Positions 11,950 to 23,268 of a stretch of 64,000 bases of DNA are shown piece after piece. How positions within the stretch are numbered: the first letter of the stretch is position 1; each line of letters opens with the position of its first letter. This DNA comes from Chalciporus piperatus. Lineage: Eukaryota; Basidiomycota; Agaricomycetes; Boletales; Boletaceae. Position numbers and translations under genes: made by a program. The stretch lies in assembly GCA_038093975.1 (NCBI GenBank), contig JBBPTG010000006.1:248001-312000 (forward strand), in the 5' to 3' direction. The notes below the pieces were generated by a model. That model had not been told where the DNA came from and did not search any database. It saw nothing but the letters and a program-made list of their open reading frames with translations.

Positions 11950-12391
11950 CGTGGGGTGAAGGAGATAAGAGAGGTTGATTTAGCCGAGCCGGAAATTGTG
12001 AGAAGACATACCATCCCGTGTTGATCCTCGTGTGTCAAGTTGTCCCATTGACACGCAGAATCACATAGGGGAAATCGACTGTGAGCATGAGTGGCGGTAC
12101 GGGCCATGCTGGTTACCGATCGAGAATTCTATGTAGTCTAGTTTTTACTCGCATCATAGAAACCGAATTGCGAATCGGTCAAGTTGCTCTTTTTTACTGA
12201 CCTGCTCGTCCCTCTCCCTCTCAGCCCACGAATTCATTGACAATACGCCCCTCTTCGTAGGAATCGCGGAGAAGTTGTCCACACCGTCGCTCTCGCAGAA
12301 TCACAATCTCGGTATACGACACCGTAAGTCCTCAAGCACGTTTCTTGATCTACCGTCGAGCTCCAATGTTACTCCATTAGACCTAACTTCC
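11950..12391. other. Intergenic divergent promoter region (CPS1-like / F-box gene)
   Basis: The 442 bases lie between two divergent ATGs. The F-box frame stays open upstream of its ATG as far back as about 12275, but no ATG is found there, so a longer 5' exon cannot be excluded. No other feature is seen. Confidence 0.45.
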
Positions 12392-14293
12392 ATGCCATTA
12401 AAGATGTTGGTGATGACTAGCCCTGGAGAAACACCAGAAACACCAAACTTGACCACCGAAGCTCAGGCGCATATCGACGATGAGATCGCCGCGTTGACGC
12501 TCTCGATCTGCAATCTCCGTACTCGGAGAAATACCCTCTCACTCATCTCCCGCCTACCACCCGAGCTTCTCGCCACCATATTTATCCATTCCGCGCGTAG
12601 CTACCACGAGAACGGATATCGAACTGTGGGCGTACCACCCTGGGTCAACGTGTCGTATATATGCCGCTACTGGCGTGAGGTCGCGTTGAACTGTCCGACC
12701 CTCTGGACATACTTGTTCGCTCTATCACAACGCTGGACAGACCAATTACTCGCCAGATCCAAGCTGGCACCGTTGAAAGTTCGTTTGGACGTCGGTTATC
12801 CAAAACAAACCAAGGAGCTCAACTTTTTGGAGAAAGTGGCATCCCACGCGGACCGAATTCAGGAACTTGGCCTCAAGCTTACTCGTCGAGAGGCCGAGCG
12901 TATCATTCCCAAGCTTGCTTCGCGCGCTCCACTCCTACAAACGCTGCAGATTTCGGTGGAACAGTCTGGTTACCTTGGCGAACCCGTCTTTTCCACTAGA
13001 GTTCTCTTTGATGGAGACACCCCGGCACTTCGCAATCTAGAGCTTACGAACTATTCCATCCCCTGGACTTCTGCATCGTTCAGTGGTCTAACAACTCTTC
13101 GGCTGCGTGATCTTTCCAAGTCCTTCCAACCAACCATTGCGGAGATCAAGGCCGTGCTAGGACGCATGCGAGACCTAGCCAACTTGCACCTTGAAAACGC
13201 GCTTCCGAGCGCTGCCGGCACTCCTGTTTGCTCGACATGTGATGATTCAGGGAAGCTCAACCTACCGCGTCTCGTGCGCTTCTCGATCATTGCACCGTTC
13301 TCGACCGTCGTCCTACTTCTATCTTGTCTTAACATCCCGTTGGAGACAGAAGTTAGGATACGTCTCGATAACACCAACAGCACAGACGACTACACCCCAA
13401 TCTACCCACTGCTCGCAAAGAGATTCAGCGAGCCCGAAAATCGGGCACGTTCCCCCGCTCCCATTATCCGCACCGCAGTCATAGTAACCGGTTCGTCGAC
13501 ATTGGGTTTCATCTTCAGTTCCTCCGAACGCGATTGCGATCGCCATTCTTTCTCGTCCTCGATGTCAGGGTTTGAAGTGAATTATCTCCGCGAAGATTGG
13601 GGTTGCAACATTCCACTTAAGGTGGATATCGGAAACTCGCGCGTATCCCTGACAAACGATCGGGAGAACCTTATAGGCGCTGTGTGCCGCAGCGTCCCCC
13701 TGGAAGATATTTCAAGTCTTCATATCACCATAGACATGGGCACCTGCTTCTCGCAGACGTTCTGGAAGGACACTTTTGGAGGCCTAGAGGAACTGGAGTA
13801 CATCAAAATGACCGACGGCAGCGCGCAGAATTTGGTTCCTCTGCTCTCTCCTATCTCTCCCCATCCAAAGCAGAAAGAAAAGGAAGCAGAAGGGGACGCC
13901 GCGCAAGATCCACCTCCAATCGACGAGAGTCGGGTATTTGCGCCTGCCTTGCAGGAACTCGAGTTCACATACGTGGAGTTTGCCGAAGAGTGTTATTATC
14001 ACGACGATTGCTCTGGCAGTGCGGCGTGTCTCCGTGACGCGCTCCGTCATCGCAAAGAGGTCGGGTATGGTATCGACAAACTCGTCCTCACCGAATGTAT
14101 GTATATGCACGAGGAAGTTGTGGAGGATTTGGAGGACGTGGTGAGTGAGGTTGATTGGGACGGGGTCACGAGAACGGCGTCGGAGTATGAGGAAGATGAA
14201 GAGGACGAGGAAGACGAGGACGATTATTATGACGAGTATGATGGGGGTTCGTTAGGAATGGCGTTTTTCGATGACTACTACGACTTCTATTGA
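12392..14293 (+). CDS. F-box protein with acidic C-terminus
   Basis: F-box proteins link substrates to SCF ubiquitin ligases through Skp1. The single-exon frame gives about 633 residues from the ATG at 12392 (MPLKMLVMTS). An N-terminal helix precedes LISRLPPELLATIFIH, then WVNVSYICRYWREVALNCPTLW; together these form the F-box and its typical agaric extension. The rest is a divergent leucine-rich region with spaced LxxL segments. The C-terminus is strikingly acidic, with runs of Glu/Asp and a DDYYD tail. This is one of the many lineage-specific F-box paralogues of mushroom fungi, and its substrate is unknown. The frame is open 39 codons upstream of the ATG without another ATG. A second, broken member of the family lies at 33-35 kb. 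Confidence 0.85.
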   Translation: MPLKMLVMTSPGETPETPNLTTEAQAHIDDEIAALTLSICNLRTRRNTLSLISRLPPELLATIFIHSARSYHENGYRTVGVPPWVNVSYICRYWREVALNCPTLWTYLFALSQRWTDQLLARSKLAPLKVRLDVGYPKQTKELNFLEKVASHADRIQELGLKLTRREAERIIPKLASRAPLLQTLQISVEQSGYLGEPVFSTRVLFDGDTPALRNLELTNYSIPWTSASFSGLTTLRLRDLSKSFQPTIAEIKAVLGRMRDLANLHLENALPSAAGTPVCSTCDDSGKLNLPRLVRFSIIAPFSTVVLLLSCLNIPLETEVRIRLDNTNSTDDYTPIYPLLAKRFSEPENRARSPAPIIRTAVIVTGSSTLGFIFSSSERDCDRHSFSSSMSGFEVNYLREDWGCNIPLKVDIGNSRVSLTNDRENLIGAVCRSVPLEDISSLHITIDMGTCFSQTFWKDTFGGLEELEYIKMTDGSAQNLVPLLSPISPHPKQKEKEAEGDAAQDPPPIDESRVFAPALQELEFTYVEFAEECYYHDDCSGSAACLRDALRHRKEVGYGIDKLVLTECMYMHEEVVEDLEDVVSEVDWDGVTRTASEYEEDEEDEEDEDDYYDEYDGGSLGMAFFDDYYDFY

Positions 14294-14510
14294 TCGGTGC
14301 TTGCAGAAAGGTTGCCTCCGTAGTACACTAAAGAATATCATCCCGTAGGTGATCTAACTTGTACATGTATGTTCTTGCAAACCAAGCCACAGTTAGTGTT
14401 GCGTTGTACAGATTGGAGAATACCTTGATGGTTCCAAATTCGCGAGTGGCAGTAACGTTCATCACTCACACGATAGCGGTGCCATGCAATGTAGATTAAC
14501 GGTGTGTGTA

Positions 14511-15762
14511 TTATAATACATCCCCCTCCTTCCGAGCGGATAACTCCTCTATTGAAGGTCGTTTGGGAGCGACCATCCCACTTCGGCCTGAGCTGGCGTA
14601 CAGGACCTCGGCCTCTCCAAGTTCACCTGGCGTGTAGTCAGCTACCGGGCCAGGCTTGTAAATGTTACCCTGTTTATCGAACGTCGACGAAGGGACTTGG
14701 AGCATGTCAGATGGGGCCCTCGTGAGGTACAACCGATGTAGCGCATCCTCCGCTCCCTAAACACGGAATTAGCAAGAAAAACACGACGAAATCGAGATCA
14801 TGCTACATACCCTGTACTCGGCCATCTTCAGCGAACTACCAAACCCTTCGCCGAGTTTGTCCGCCCCCGAATATATCCCTACCACAAATATCGGCGAGTT
14901 CGAAAAACGACCTGTTTCCTTCAAAAGTCTTGAAAATATGTGAGCGAGACATACGACATTGAACGGGGATGTGAGTTTTACCTAGACTTTGGCCGTTCTC
15001 TACCGAATTTTTCGACGGTCTCCATGAGAGCACGTTTTGGATCTCGGAATTTTAACATGGCACGCAAGTCGACTTGGCGGTTTAGGAAAAACGAGTGTAC
15101 GAATTTACGAGCTGATGAGAGGGACCGCTCTTGGTACACTAGTGCCGTCAATGCACGCGGTATCGATGCCAGAGCGTCAGAGTGTAAGAGAGGTGGGGAA
15201 GTTGGTGTCGACGGCTAGGGTTGTAAAGTTAAGGCTACGAGGGTAGGGAGCGAGCAAAGAGTGACCGAACCTGTCTATGCCATCGCAACAGAGGTGTCGC
15301 ACCCATCTCTTGAGCGACGCTCGCGCAAGTTAATGGACCCACGTGAGCGCTCACTGCAGCCTTCAGAACACGGGTTGGGAGATGGGGGTATGAGGCATGT
15401 AGGTATTCGGATGCGAAGAGGCCCATTAGCGAGTTACCGAGACTTGCGAGGTTTGCGTTACTTGGAGGAGGGGGGCTTGACGGGTAATATTTGGCATGAA
15501 GGGTCACGAACGACGTGTGCGTGCACGCGCGTCGAATCGTGTCGGAAGAGTCAACGATTGAGCCCAGACCGACACGGTGCGAAAACGCGGTCAAGGCTGA
15601 GGGTGGGGGTGGTTGTAGAGCAGCCCATGATTCTGGGTCGAATGCGACCTTGCCTCCTGGTTGTCTGACAATAGCCTCTCTTGGTGGGAATTGCTTCAGA
15701 TGGGCGGTTGAGACTGCGAATTTTGAAGCTGTGGAGTAGAGTCTTTTTGAAGCATGACCCAT
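14511..15762 (-). CDS. MRPL3: Mitochondrial large-subunit ribosomal protein mL44 (yeast MRPL3 type, RNase III fold)
   Basis: mL44 is a structural protein of the mitochondrial ribosome that carries an inactive RNase III domain. Four exons were read: 15762-15271, 15214-14982, 14928-14811 and 14756-14511. The N-terminus MGHASKRLYSTASKF is basic and Ser/Ala-rich, as expected of a mitochondrial presequence. The RNase III-like core contains RACTHTSF, NSLMGLFASEYLH and VSAHVG. The next block is SARKFVHSFFLNRQVDLRAM and KFRDPKRALMETVEKFGRERP, then a dsRNA-binding-like segment with KMAEYRGAEDALHRLYLT. The usual catalytic acidic signature of RNase III is not seen, as in other mL44 proteins. The start is chosen as the first ATG after an in-frame upstream stop; a further 5' exon is possible. 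Confidence 0.88.
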
Positions 15763-16213
15763 TGGCGAGGAGGAGACTCAGACAGTGTTTGAACGAGTTC
15801 CGTCTTGACAAGCCCGAGAACCAAAAAATTAGGCGGACGCGAAGCAGTGACCGTCGGAAATATCCGAACCAGGCGCAACTTGGCTGGAGACTTGTACACT
15901 TCTCTTTTACAGCGAGGGAGTAAAAAAATAACGCGACAGACGCTCGTAAACTACTTACTGATATCTAGCAAACTTGATCGTTGAAATGTTGCTCGAATAT
16001 GTAGACTTTTATGTGTAGACTTCCAGTCTTCTACCCCGCGCCACCGTGACGCGTGGGACCATACTTGGAGACAGGGCACAGCTACGCCTACGACGGATTC
16101 CAGAGTGCCCAAACTGCCTTGCTCGTCCAGCACGCACACCACGCTGGCAGCACCCATTCAACACGCCTGCCAACACGTCTACTGACTACTAACATCCCCA
16201 CTTCATTTTCGTC
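15763..16213. other. Intergenic divergent promoter region (MRPL3 / F-BAR gene)
   Basis: This 451-base spacer lies between divergent starts. It is CA- and CT-rich just before the plus-strand ATG. No coding exon or RNA gene could be supported. Confidence 0.45.
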
Positions 16214-19200
16214 ATGGCGGTCGTATCGCTCCCTTTGACGTTCACCAATTCATTCTGGACTCCGGACTATCGCAAGGGTCTCGAGGTTCTCTTCAGCAAA
16301 CTCGAACAGGTAAGCTTCGCAGTCACTGACCCTTTATATCCGATTCACTCCTCCAAGGGTATCGCCGAAAACGATGAGATTGTCGCGTTCATCGGGGTAT
16401 GTCTTGGCGTTATTTCGTGCAGTTTAGTCGTAGTATCCTGACCCTTTTCCAGGCACGTGCAAATGCAGAGAATCAACTGGCGACGTCTTTGCTCAATCCA
16501 CCTACCATCGGTTCCCAAGGTACGTTTCTCTCGAATATCGAGAACTCGCCACACAGCTCATCCCAGCAGCTGGTTTCGACAGAGATGATGGAGCCTCTCT
16601 GCTCATAGCGTTTCGCGGACTCCAAACAGAATCGACTGCACAAGGGCAGATTCACAGAAATATTGCCAAGGATCTCCAGACCCTAGTGGCTGAGCCATTC
16701 GATGCCTGGGCTCAAGGTTATAAGGTCCTCAATACATGTCATCCGTCGGTCTGTTCTAACTCTAGATAAATAGGAGAGACTGTCCGGTAGTAAAGCGAGC
16801 GCACTCAACAATTGGATGCGCTCCTACGAGGATTCCCAGAAGGAGGTCAGTTTATCTATAATCCTTGTTCCCTTTGTCGTCTCAACAGCTTTCTGTAGGT
16901 TATCAAACTGAAGAATACATACTTGTCAAAGATACGCCGAGCGGATGAGGCTGAAGACGAGTATGGTAAACCCTTGACCGTTCAACGCGTGCTGACACAA
17001 TCAACAGTGCCAAGTTTGCACCTAACAGTGAATTAGGTGATCACTACACCACCTCGCCGCGTCTTGCGCCACGCGACGCCGCCGTTCGTCCGCCACAACG
17101 CTCTGGCACCGTTTCTGAGCGCATCGCGCAGCGATTCAAGGAAATCCAGCGCAAGGCCGTTGATGCAACTGGGTCTGCTGCTCTCTCCGAGGCAGCAACC
17201 GGGGAAACTGAGGAGAGGGCAGAAGAATCACCGAAAGTCGACAAGGGCAAGGCTAAGGCGGTGGAACCACCATCGCCCGTCATAGCAACGTCTCCCCCTC
17301 CCATGTCTCCACCTTTGCCGCCTTCGAAAGCAGATGCAACTTCACCCACATCGCCTGCATCCACGGCGCCGCTTCCCCCAACCCCAATCTTGTTGGCTGG
17401 ACTCTCGTTGATGCCATCGGCCGTCTCTAACTTGCTCACGCGTGCCGCCGCCGAGATGCCTCTGCGACCAATCCGCGTGCCTCTTCTGGGAGAATATCCC
17501 GACTGCTTCTCTGGTGCTGAATTCGTCGAATGGCTGAACAAGAATGTCCCTGGCTTTGGGGGCAACTTAGATTTGGCGGAGGATGCTGCGAGGGACCTGG
17601 CAGAGAGAGATGGTCTCCTTCGCAGGGTCGGCGAGTTTGGCAACCAGTTCGAACACGCCGACGACGCGTATTATCAGTTTCGACCCAAGGTATGTTGTGA
17701 AAGAATAAGTTCTTGACCTTGTTGACCCACCACAATAGGCCTTTGACCTCGAGGGTAAATCGACTGACCCCTCTGCGACTGCGGCTAAACGGAACCAGAT
17801 CGCAGACAACCTGTTGAAACGCTCCGGAAACCTGGTCAATGTTGTCACGAAAGCGTTAAACGCAAACTCACAGAACGAGCCATTGCACATCCGACTCCGT
17901 CAAGAGGCTGATGAAGCAGACAAACTATACCGTGTCTCCGTAAGGAAGCTCGACAGACAGCGTCTTGGATTGGAGGAGAGGATCGAGGGAACGCTGAAGA
18001 CCCTCCAGAGATGGGAATTGGAGCGTCTTGCAGCGGTTAAGACTGGTGCGTGGGGTTTATTGACCACCCTGTTGATTTTTGGTCTTGAACTGCCATCTAC
18101 TGTAGTGCTGCTTCAGTACCAAGGAACTCTAGCGAATCTCCCGAAAGCCTTTGAGCCGACATTGGAGAAATCATCGACGCTTATTGCATCATATCAACCT
18201 GAATCAGATTTGAATGCCCTCATAGAACGTTACCGCACGGGACCGTTCCATCCTGTACCCCAGCTTTACGAGTCGGTTGCCCATGACGAGTCTGACGTTG
18301 TGTTCGGCATTGATCTCCGCAAGTGGGCAGAAGGTGGATGGGATACTCTCACATCTGGCGAAGAGAGGAAGGAAATCATTCCTCCTGTTCTCACTGCACT
18401 TTTGGATGGCATGAACGAAGCTTACACAAGATCATCCGATGACGTTGGTGAGATCTCCATGCGCTCACACTTCAGGGATAGTCAATCTGATGTTCCTTGC
18501 CAGAAAAACGCAAATCATGGATTTATGACGTCCCCCTTCCCGCTCTCCACCACTTCAGAGAAGCTCTGAACGCGGTCCCCCCCGGACAACCATTCTCCTC
18601 CGAAATGATTGGTAAATATGATATGCCCGTCATTGCTGGGTGTATCAAGCTTTGGGCGCTGGAACTCGACCCTCCCCTTGCCCCGTGGGAAGGTTGGGAT
18701 GAGATCAGGAAATTATATCCTACAGTGGGCTCAGTTGCAAAGGCTGAAGGAGAGACGTCCGAAGAGCAACACTTGCAAGACTTGCAGGCGGCCCTGCAAA
18801 GGTTCCCCAGAGTCCACCTCTATGTCCTGGATGCCATCGTGTCCCACCTTCGTAACCTGATTGCATCAACCTCCACGGATGAACCTGACGCTGTCTACAT
18901 GTCGAAACTTGCACTATCCATTGGAAGAAGTAAGCATCTGCCCCAACGCCTGATCCGACACAAAGCTAAACTGTTGGCCACTCTAGCGATCATCCGGCCC
19001 AAGGTTGAAACGGAATTATCGATACAAGATCGCCACCCAACATGTGTGTATTTTTCCTCTCTGTCGTCACGATCAAGCTAATGTAATTAACCAGTGTTGT
19101 TCCTCGACCTCCTCAAGAGCTACGAGAGTATTCTACCTCCCACAATCGCCAAGAAACGACGTGAGTCGGAACGTCGTGTGCCGGTCAGAAAACGGACTGC

Positions 19201-20092
19201 ACCGGTCGATATGCGCATGAGCCGTGGCAGGATTTCCGTTGGTGCGCCAACCAGGGACATCCTTGCTGCTCAGCAGGCTGCCATGAAGCAAGCCGCTTCG
19301 CAACAGGAAGCACTCGCCCCTTCGCCGGCCGTGACACCCGAGGAATCTTCAGTGCTTTTCGCTGAACCTGTCTCGATCGAGGCTCCCGCACCCGCAGAGA
19401 CGGCACGCTCCGTTCATCAGGACGACACCACCCATCCTCCTCGCCCCATGTTCAAGGAGCCCCCTCCGGAGATGGACGACATGCCTCCACGTCCTTCATT
19501 CAAAGAACCACCTCCTGAAATCGATGACGCACCATACACACAGCCCACGTTCGTCACACCACCTGCATCACCACCACCCCCTCCAGCTGTAGAAGAAAGG
19601 CAAAAACCAGTGTCGCCTGCGGTCGCAGTCACCGCAGTCACGCCGCAGAACCCGATCAAATCACTCAGGCGTAATTCGGCCCTTCGTCCTGGAAACGCGT
19701 CTCCGGCGCGTAGTCCGTCGCCTTCCGTCGCTGGTGGTGCAGAGTCTCCGGCTGAAGATCAACCCCTGACAAGTGGCATGTCGGGATTGTCGAGGCATAC
19801 GTCGGGACAGGGACAAGGGGGTGCTATCCGTGGACCGAGGCTGTCCAGGGGACCCAGGGTTCAGCAGGCAGGCAGCGTAAGTGGGATGATTGCAAACTTT
19901 AATAACCGTACATCGACGGCATCACCTCCGCCGTCCCCGGGTCACAAGAGGTTGTCTAGCGGGGCGCCAGCTCGTCCGACATCCGTGCTCTCAGGCAACG
20001 GAGGTTCAAAGAGGGGTCTTGGGCGCAGTTCAGGTGGGTTAGCTCGAAGGACTATGGCGAGCGACGCTGAAGACGAGGTGGTGGACAAATAG
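16214..20092 (+). CDS. F-BAR (FCH) - DEP - RhoGAP-like protein, Rgd2 type, with arginine finger apparently lost
   Basis: Proteins with this architecture bend membranes through the F-BAR domain and regulate Rho/Cdc42 GTPases. The start MAVVSLPLTFTNSFWTPDYRKGLEVLF (16214) opens an FCH/F-BAR domain that continues through ERLSGSKASALNNWM. A DEP domain follows (PLLGEYPDCFSGAEFVEWLNK, about 17475-17690), inserted in the F-BAR as in yeast Rgd2. A second coiled-coil half is followed by a RhoGAP-like fold: VVFGIDL, SEMIGKYDMPVIAGCIKLWALELDPPL. At the place where active GAPs have [EG]I[YF]R, this protein reads SWIYDVPL, so the catalytic Arg is Asp. The C-terminal 300 residues are disordered and Pro/Ser-rich, with two KEPPPE repeats that could bind SH3 domains. 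At least eight introns occur. GAP activity should not be assumed. Confidence 0.86.
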
Positions 20093-20346
20093 TGACCAAT
20101 GACTAGGCCTTTGGATTGGCACGCGTTGTTCGCCCAAGCGCCTGTCTTGGTTGTGTTCGCTCTATGTAAATGTTTTACCACCATCTTAGCGATGTCGTAT
20201 TTTCTCTTTCAACACTATCACCATGTAAGCATTTGCTGACAGAGTTCTGAGGATTCGTTTACACGAAGCATACGGTAAATTATGCAGGCAAAGTACAATG
20301 ATACAAGTGAAGAAGATACATGCAAAAACTAAAGGATATCGTATTT

Positions 20347-21016
20347 CTAAACTTCTTGCGAAGCGCCATCCTTCTTGCCCTTGCTTGATTTCGATGGGAG
20401 CAATTCCGGGTTGATGAAGGGAACGACACCACCTTGGCTGATAATTACATCTCCCAAGAGTTTGTTCAACCTAAAACAGGATTTAGAGAATGTTCTTTCG
20501 AAGGACACAAATACTGACTCTTCGTCATTCCGAATGGCAAGTTGAAGGTGTCGAGGAACGATACGTTGTTTCTAAGAAACAGAAGTGAGTTGCAAACTTC
20601 CTGAAGGTGGAAGGCGCTATACCTTATTATCACGAGCAGCATTACCAGCTAACTCCAGAATTTCTGCTGCCAGATACTCCAACACAGCGGCGAGGTATAC
20701 TGAGAGGCACTCAGTATACAAGTCTGACGAAAAAGATCTGAGCTCACCAGGTGCACCTGCTCCGACACGCTGAGCATAGTTCCCCCTCTTCAAGAGTCTG
20801 TGAATACGACCGACGGGGAACTGGAGGCCGGCTTTTGAGGAGCGGGACTGGGACTTGGAGTCACCGCCAGTCTTGCCAGAGGAGGACTTGCCACTAAGTT
20901 CCTTGTCAGGGATTGTAATACGCATTTGTATTCCGAGCCAACTCACGCTTTGCCTTTTCCAGACTGTTGAGTAAAGTCAGACAAGGTGTACCCGTAATGA
21001 GTGTATTGCGTACCAT
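20347..21016 (-). CDS. HTA1: Histone H2A
   Basis: Core nucleosome histone. Six coding exons give 139 residues: 21016-21014 (only the ATG), 20963-20947, 20893-20748, 20699-20623, 20571-20519 and 20470-20347. Diagnostic blocks are [64 protein letters not shown] and [23 protein letters not shown]. The C-terminus is SQEV, the SQ-E/D-hydrophobic motif that is phosphorylated at DNA breaks, as in other fungal H2A and animal H2A.X. The acidic-patch and loop sequences are those of canonical H2A, not H2A.Z. The intron after the initiator codon begins GTACGC and ends CAACAG. No H2B gene is adjacent, although H2A-H2B pairs are common in fungi. Confidence 0.96.
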
Positions 21017-21101
21017 TGTTCGAACAGGCGGGGTATGAGAGGGTAAGACGAGGTGGAAGTGGGGTGGAAAGAGCAACTACTCAGCGCTCCGTGACGCGAC
21101 T

Positions 21102-21111
21102 GGTATTTATT
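21102..21111 (-). promoter_or_regulatory. Possible TATA-like element upstream of histone H2A
   Basis: On the minus strand this reads AATAAATACC, about 85-95 bases upstream of the H2A ATG. The position is plausible for a TATA-type core promoter in an intron-containing gene, but the match is weak and no other promoter evidence is available. Confidence 0.25.
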
Positions 21112-21418
21112 GGGTATGTTTAGGGCGGAGTTCCAATGCAACTCATCAACGCGTTTCGCACGTGACTGACGCGGATGTTTCCAAGAAAGGCAATGGTTCC
21201 ATGTGGCGCGGAGGCTTGGTTGGAAGAGCGGGTGATTCGTCTGCCCCAACTTGCTGTTTGCCCTTTCCTTCCAAGCAGTCGGCCTTGAGGCGAGCACGAG
21301 GAAGTTCCTTGTTAAACCTTTGCGCGTCTAGCACGCTTCGATACAATTCTCTGCTTTCCCTGTTCTTCCCCTCCCTCTATACCCTTCAGGAGCCCAGCGG
21401 CAGTTCATCTGCCAATTC

Positions 21419-22775
21419 ATGTCTTCACCCGCTGGTCCCCCCGCAGGAGTGCTACCCACCCCAGCATATACACCGCCGCTATCCCCGACGCATGACCAGG
21501 TCCGTGCATTGTCATCAGTGCAGCCTGAAAGTGTCAATGCATCGCTCACCGGTATCGTATTGTCTAGGTAGTCGTTTTATATGTTGTATGTCTTCCTGTC
21601 TTCCACGCGTGTGTACCATGAATTCAATTGACGCTTCACGCGCGCTTCAGACAGTCGTCTATGCTGTCGTCATCTTCGGGATATGGAATATTCCTGGTGC
21701 TCGGACGCTGATTATTCCCCTGAAACTCTTCACGATCGGCTGGCACGAACTTTGCCACATCATTGCAGTAGGTTGTTTGCCTGAATGCCCATATCGCGAA
21801 GCATCCTTACACAAATCCATGGAATTAATCTTCATCACCAGGCAATCCTCACGGGAGGCACGATTGTATCCGTAACCATAGATCCGTACTTGGGTGGAGC
21901 AACACTAGTAGAAGGTGGAAGACCGATGATTATTTTGCCTGCAGGATACCTAGGCTCTACCATAATCGGTGGTGTTTTCATATTGGGTGGTTTCGATACC
22001 CTAGTTGCCAAGATACTCAGCTTCGTGCTCGGGCTGGGTCTCGTCACGCCGTTGGTCCTTGTCCGGGATAAATTGTACGTGAATGTTATCGTTCCGGATC
22101 TGTAAATCAACTCATCACCCAAAGGACTATTCTGCTCACACTAGTTTACGAGGGTCTTCTGGTCGGTTTTTGGTTTATTGACCATGCGTAGGTTTTTAAA
22201 AGGTATGACATTTTCGGATCTAACCCTTCATGCAGCCAACCGCTAAGGTGGTACTGTTTGTTCATTGGAGTCATGAAGTTAGTCCCTTCCATCCTTGCTA
22301 TCCAGGAATATTCTGATATCTTTCCTAAAGTGTTTTTTTCGTCATTTGTAAGTGTAAATCTGTTGAAACTGTAACGCCGCATATCATCTTGCTCCGCAGG
22401 GGACATAACAGACGACAAATTCTTTCGCAAGGTCAATGACTCCGATTGCACGCAATTCCATATATTGTTCCCTCGGATCTCCGCTCACTGTAAGACGATC
22501 ACCTCACTCATATGTGATTAACCGCCTTACGAGGTTCAATAGTCTTCGCTTGCGTATGGCTTCTATTTGAGGTCGGAGTCTGCATATCATTTTTATTCAT
22601 CGGTTTAGCTTCCTTCAAGGTAGGCTCCGGTTTAACTTGCCGTGACACACAATCCTAATCGACTTCCAGCTTACTAGTGGACAAATGGATGCTCAAGCAG
22701 GTGAGCCAGGGAGAGAGCCAGCCTTTTGCAGCTTTGCAACTCATGATCCTCTCAGCCAACTTCCTTCCTACCTGA
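21419..22775 (+). CDS. M50B-like membrane zinc metalloprotease (peptidase M50B-like family)
   Basis: A polytopic membrane protein of the fungal peptidase M50B-like family. The start MSSPAGPPAGVLPTPAYTPPLSP (21419) gives a Pro-rich cytosolic tail. The first membrane segment VVYAVVIFGIWNIPG leads to FTIGWHELCHIIA, which contains the HExxH zinc signature (HELCH) in a hydrophobic setting. Further segments are LPAGYLGSTIIGGVFILGG, LSFVLGLGLVTPLVLV, LVYEGLLVGFWFID and VFACVWLLFEVGVCISFLFIGLA. Eight exons were joined; the last is tiny and ends FLPT at 22775. The first intron uses donor G|GTATCG and acceptor ACAG|TC, chosen because it keeps the frame. Substrate and location are unknown; some relatives lack proven protease activity. 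It is divergent from histone H2A, 402 bases apart. Confidence 0.83.
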
Positions 22776-23268
22776 CGCATGACTCCCCCCATGGTAACAC
22801 AAAGTATACGACACGGCTGTTATACGATACCGGGCGTGCGACCATTCAATTCTCAGATCTTTGGACTGTTTTACGCGAGGAAATGCGACTCATCTGCGTC
22901 TTTATTACATTCACTCAAGTACACGCATTTATACTGTATCGTTCGATTACTGACTCTCACATTGCTGGCTCGTTCAAGCGGATGTATACTTAACTTGATC
23001 TAAAACCTATTAGTATTAACCCAGGTGGTATATGCGACTCCGACGCAAGACATCCCCACTGCTCTGGCTCGGAGCCACCCAGGATGTATTGAACTATCAA
23101 TTTGAGGACCTACTAAGGGTTCGGCGATTCACAATGGAAAGATACGAATAATTTGGATATACGGTAAGTATCAGGAGTGTATTATAGATAACAAGTTGGA
23201 CGACGTGCAATATTCGATACAGACATGCAAAGTAAGACGGAGTGGTGTTAGTGCGCGCAATGGAACAA
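22776..23268. other. Intergenic: convergent 3' ends of the M50B-like gene and FIS1
   Basis: The 493 bases between two convergent genes contain only short frames without recognisable content. It is AT-richer than its surroundings, which fits terminator and untranslated sequence. Confidence 0.5.

Noticed and set aside
12275..12391. N-terminal extension of the F-box protein
   Set aside because: The open frame extends upstream but its first codon is TTG; the first ATG is at 12392.
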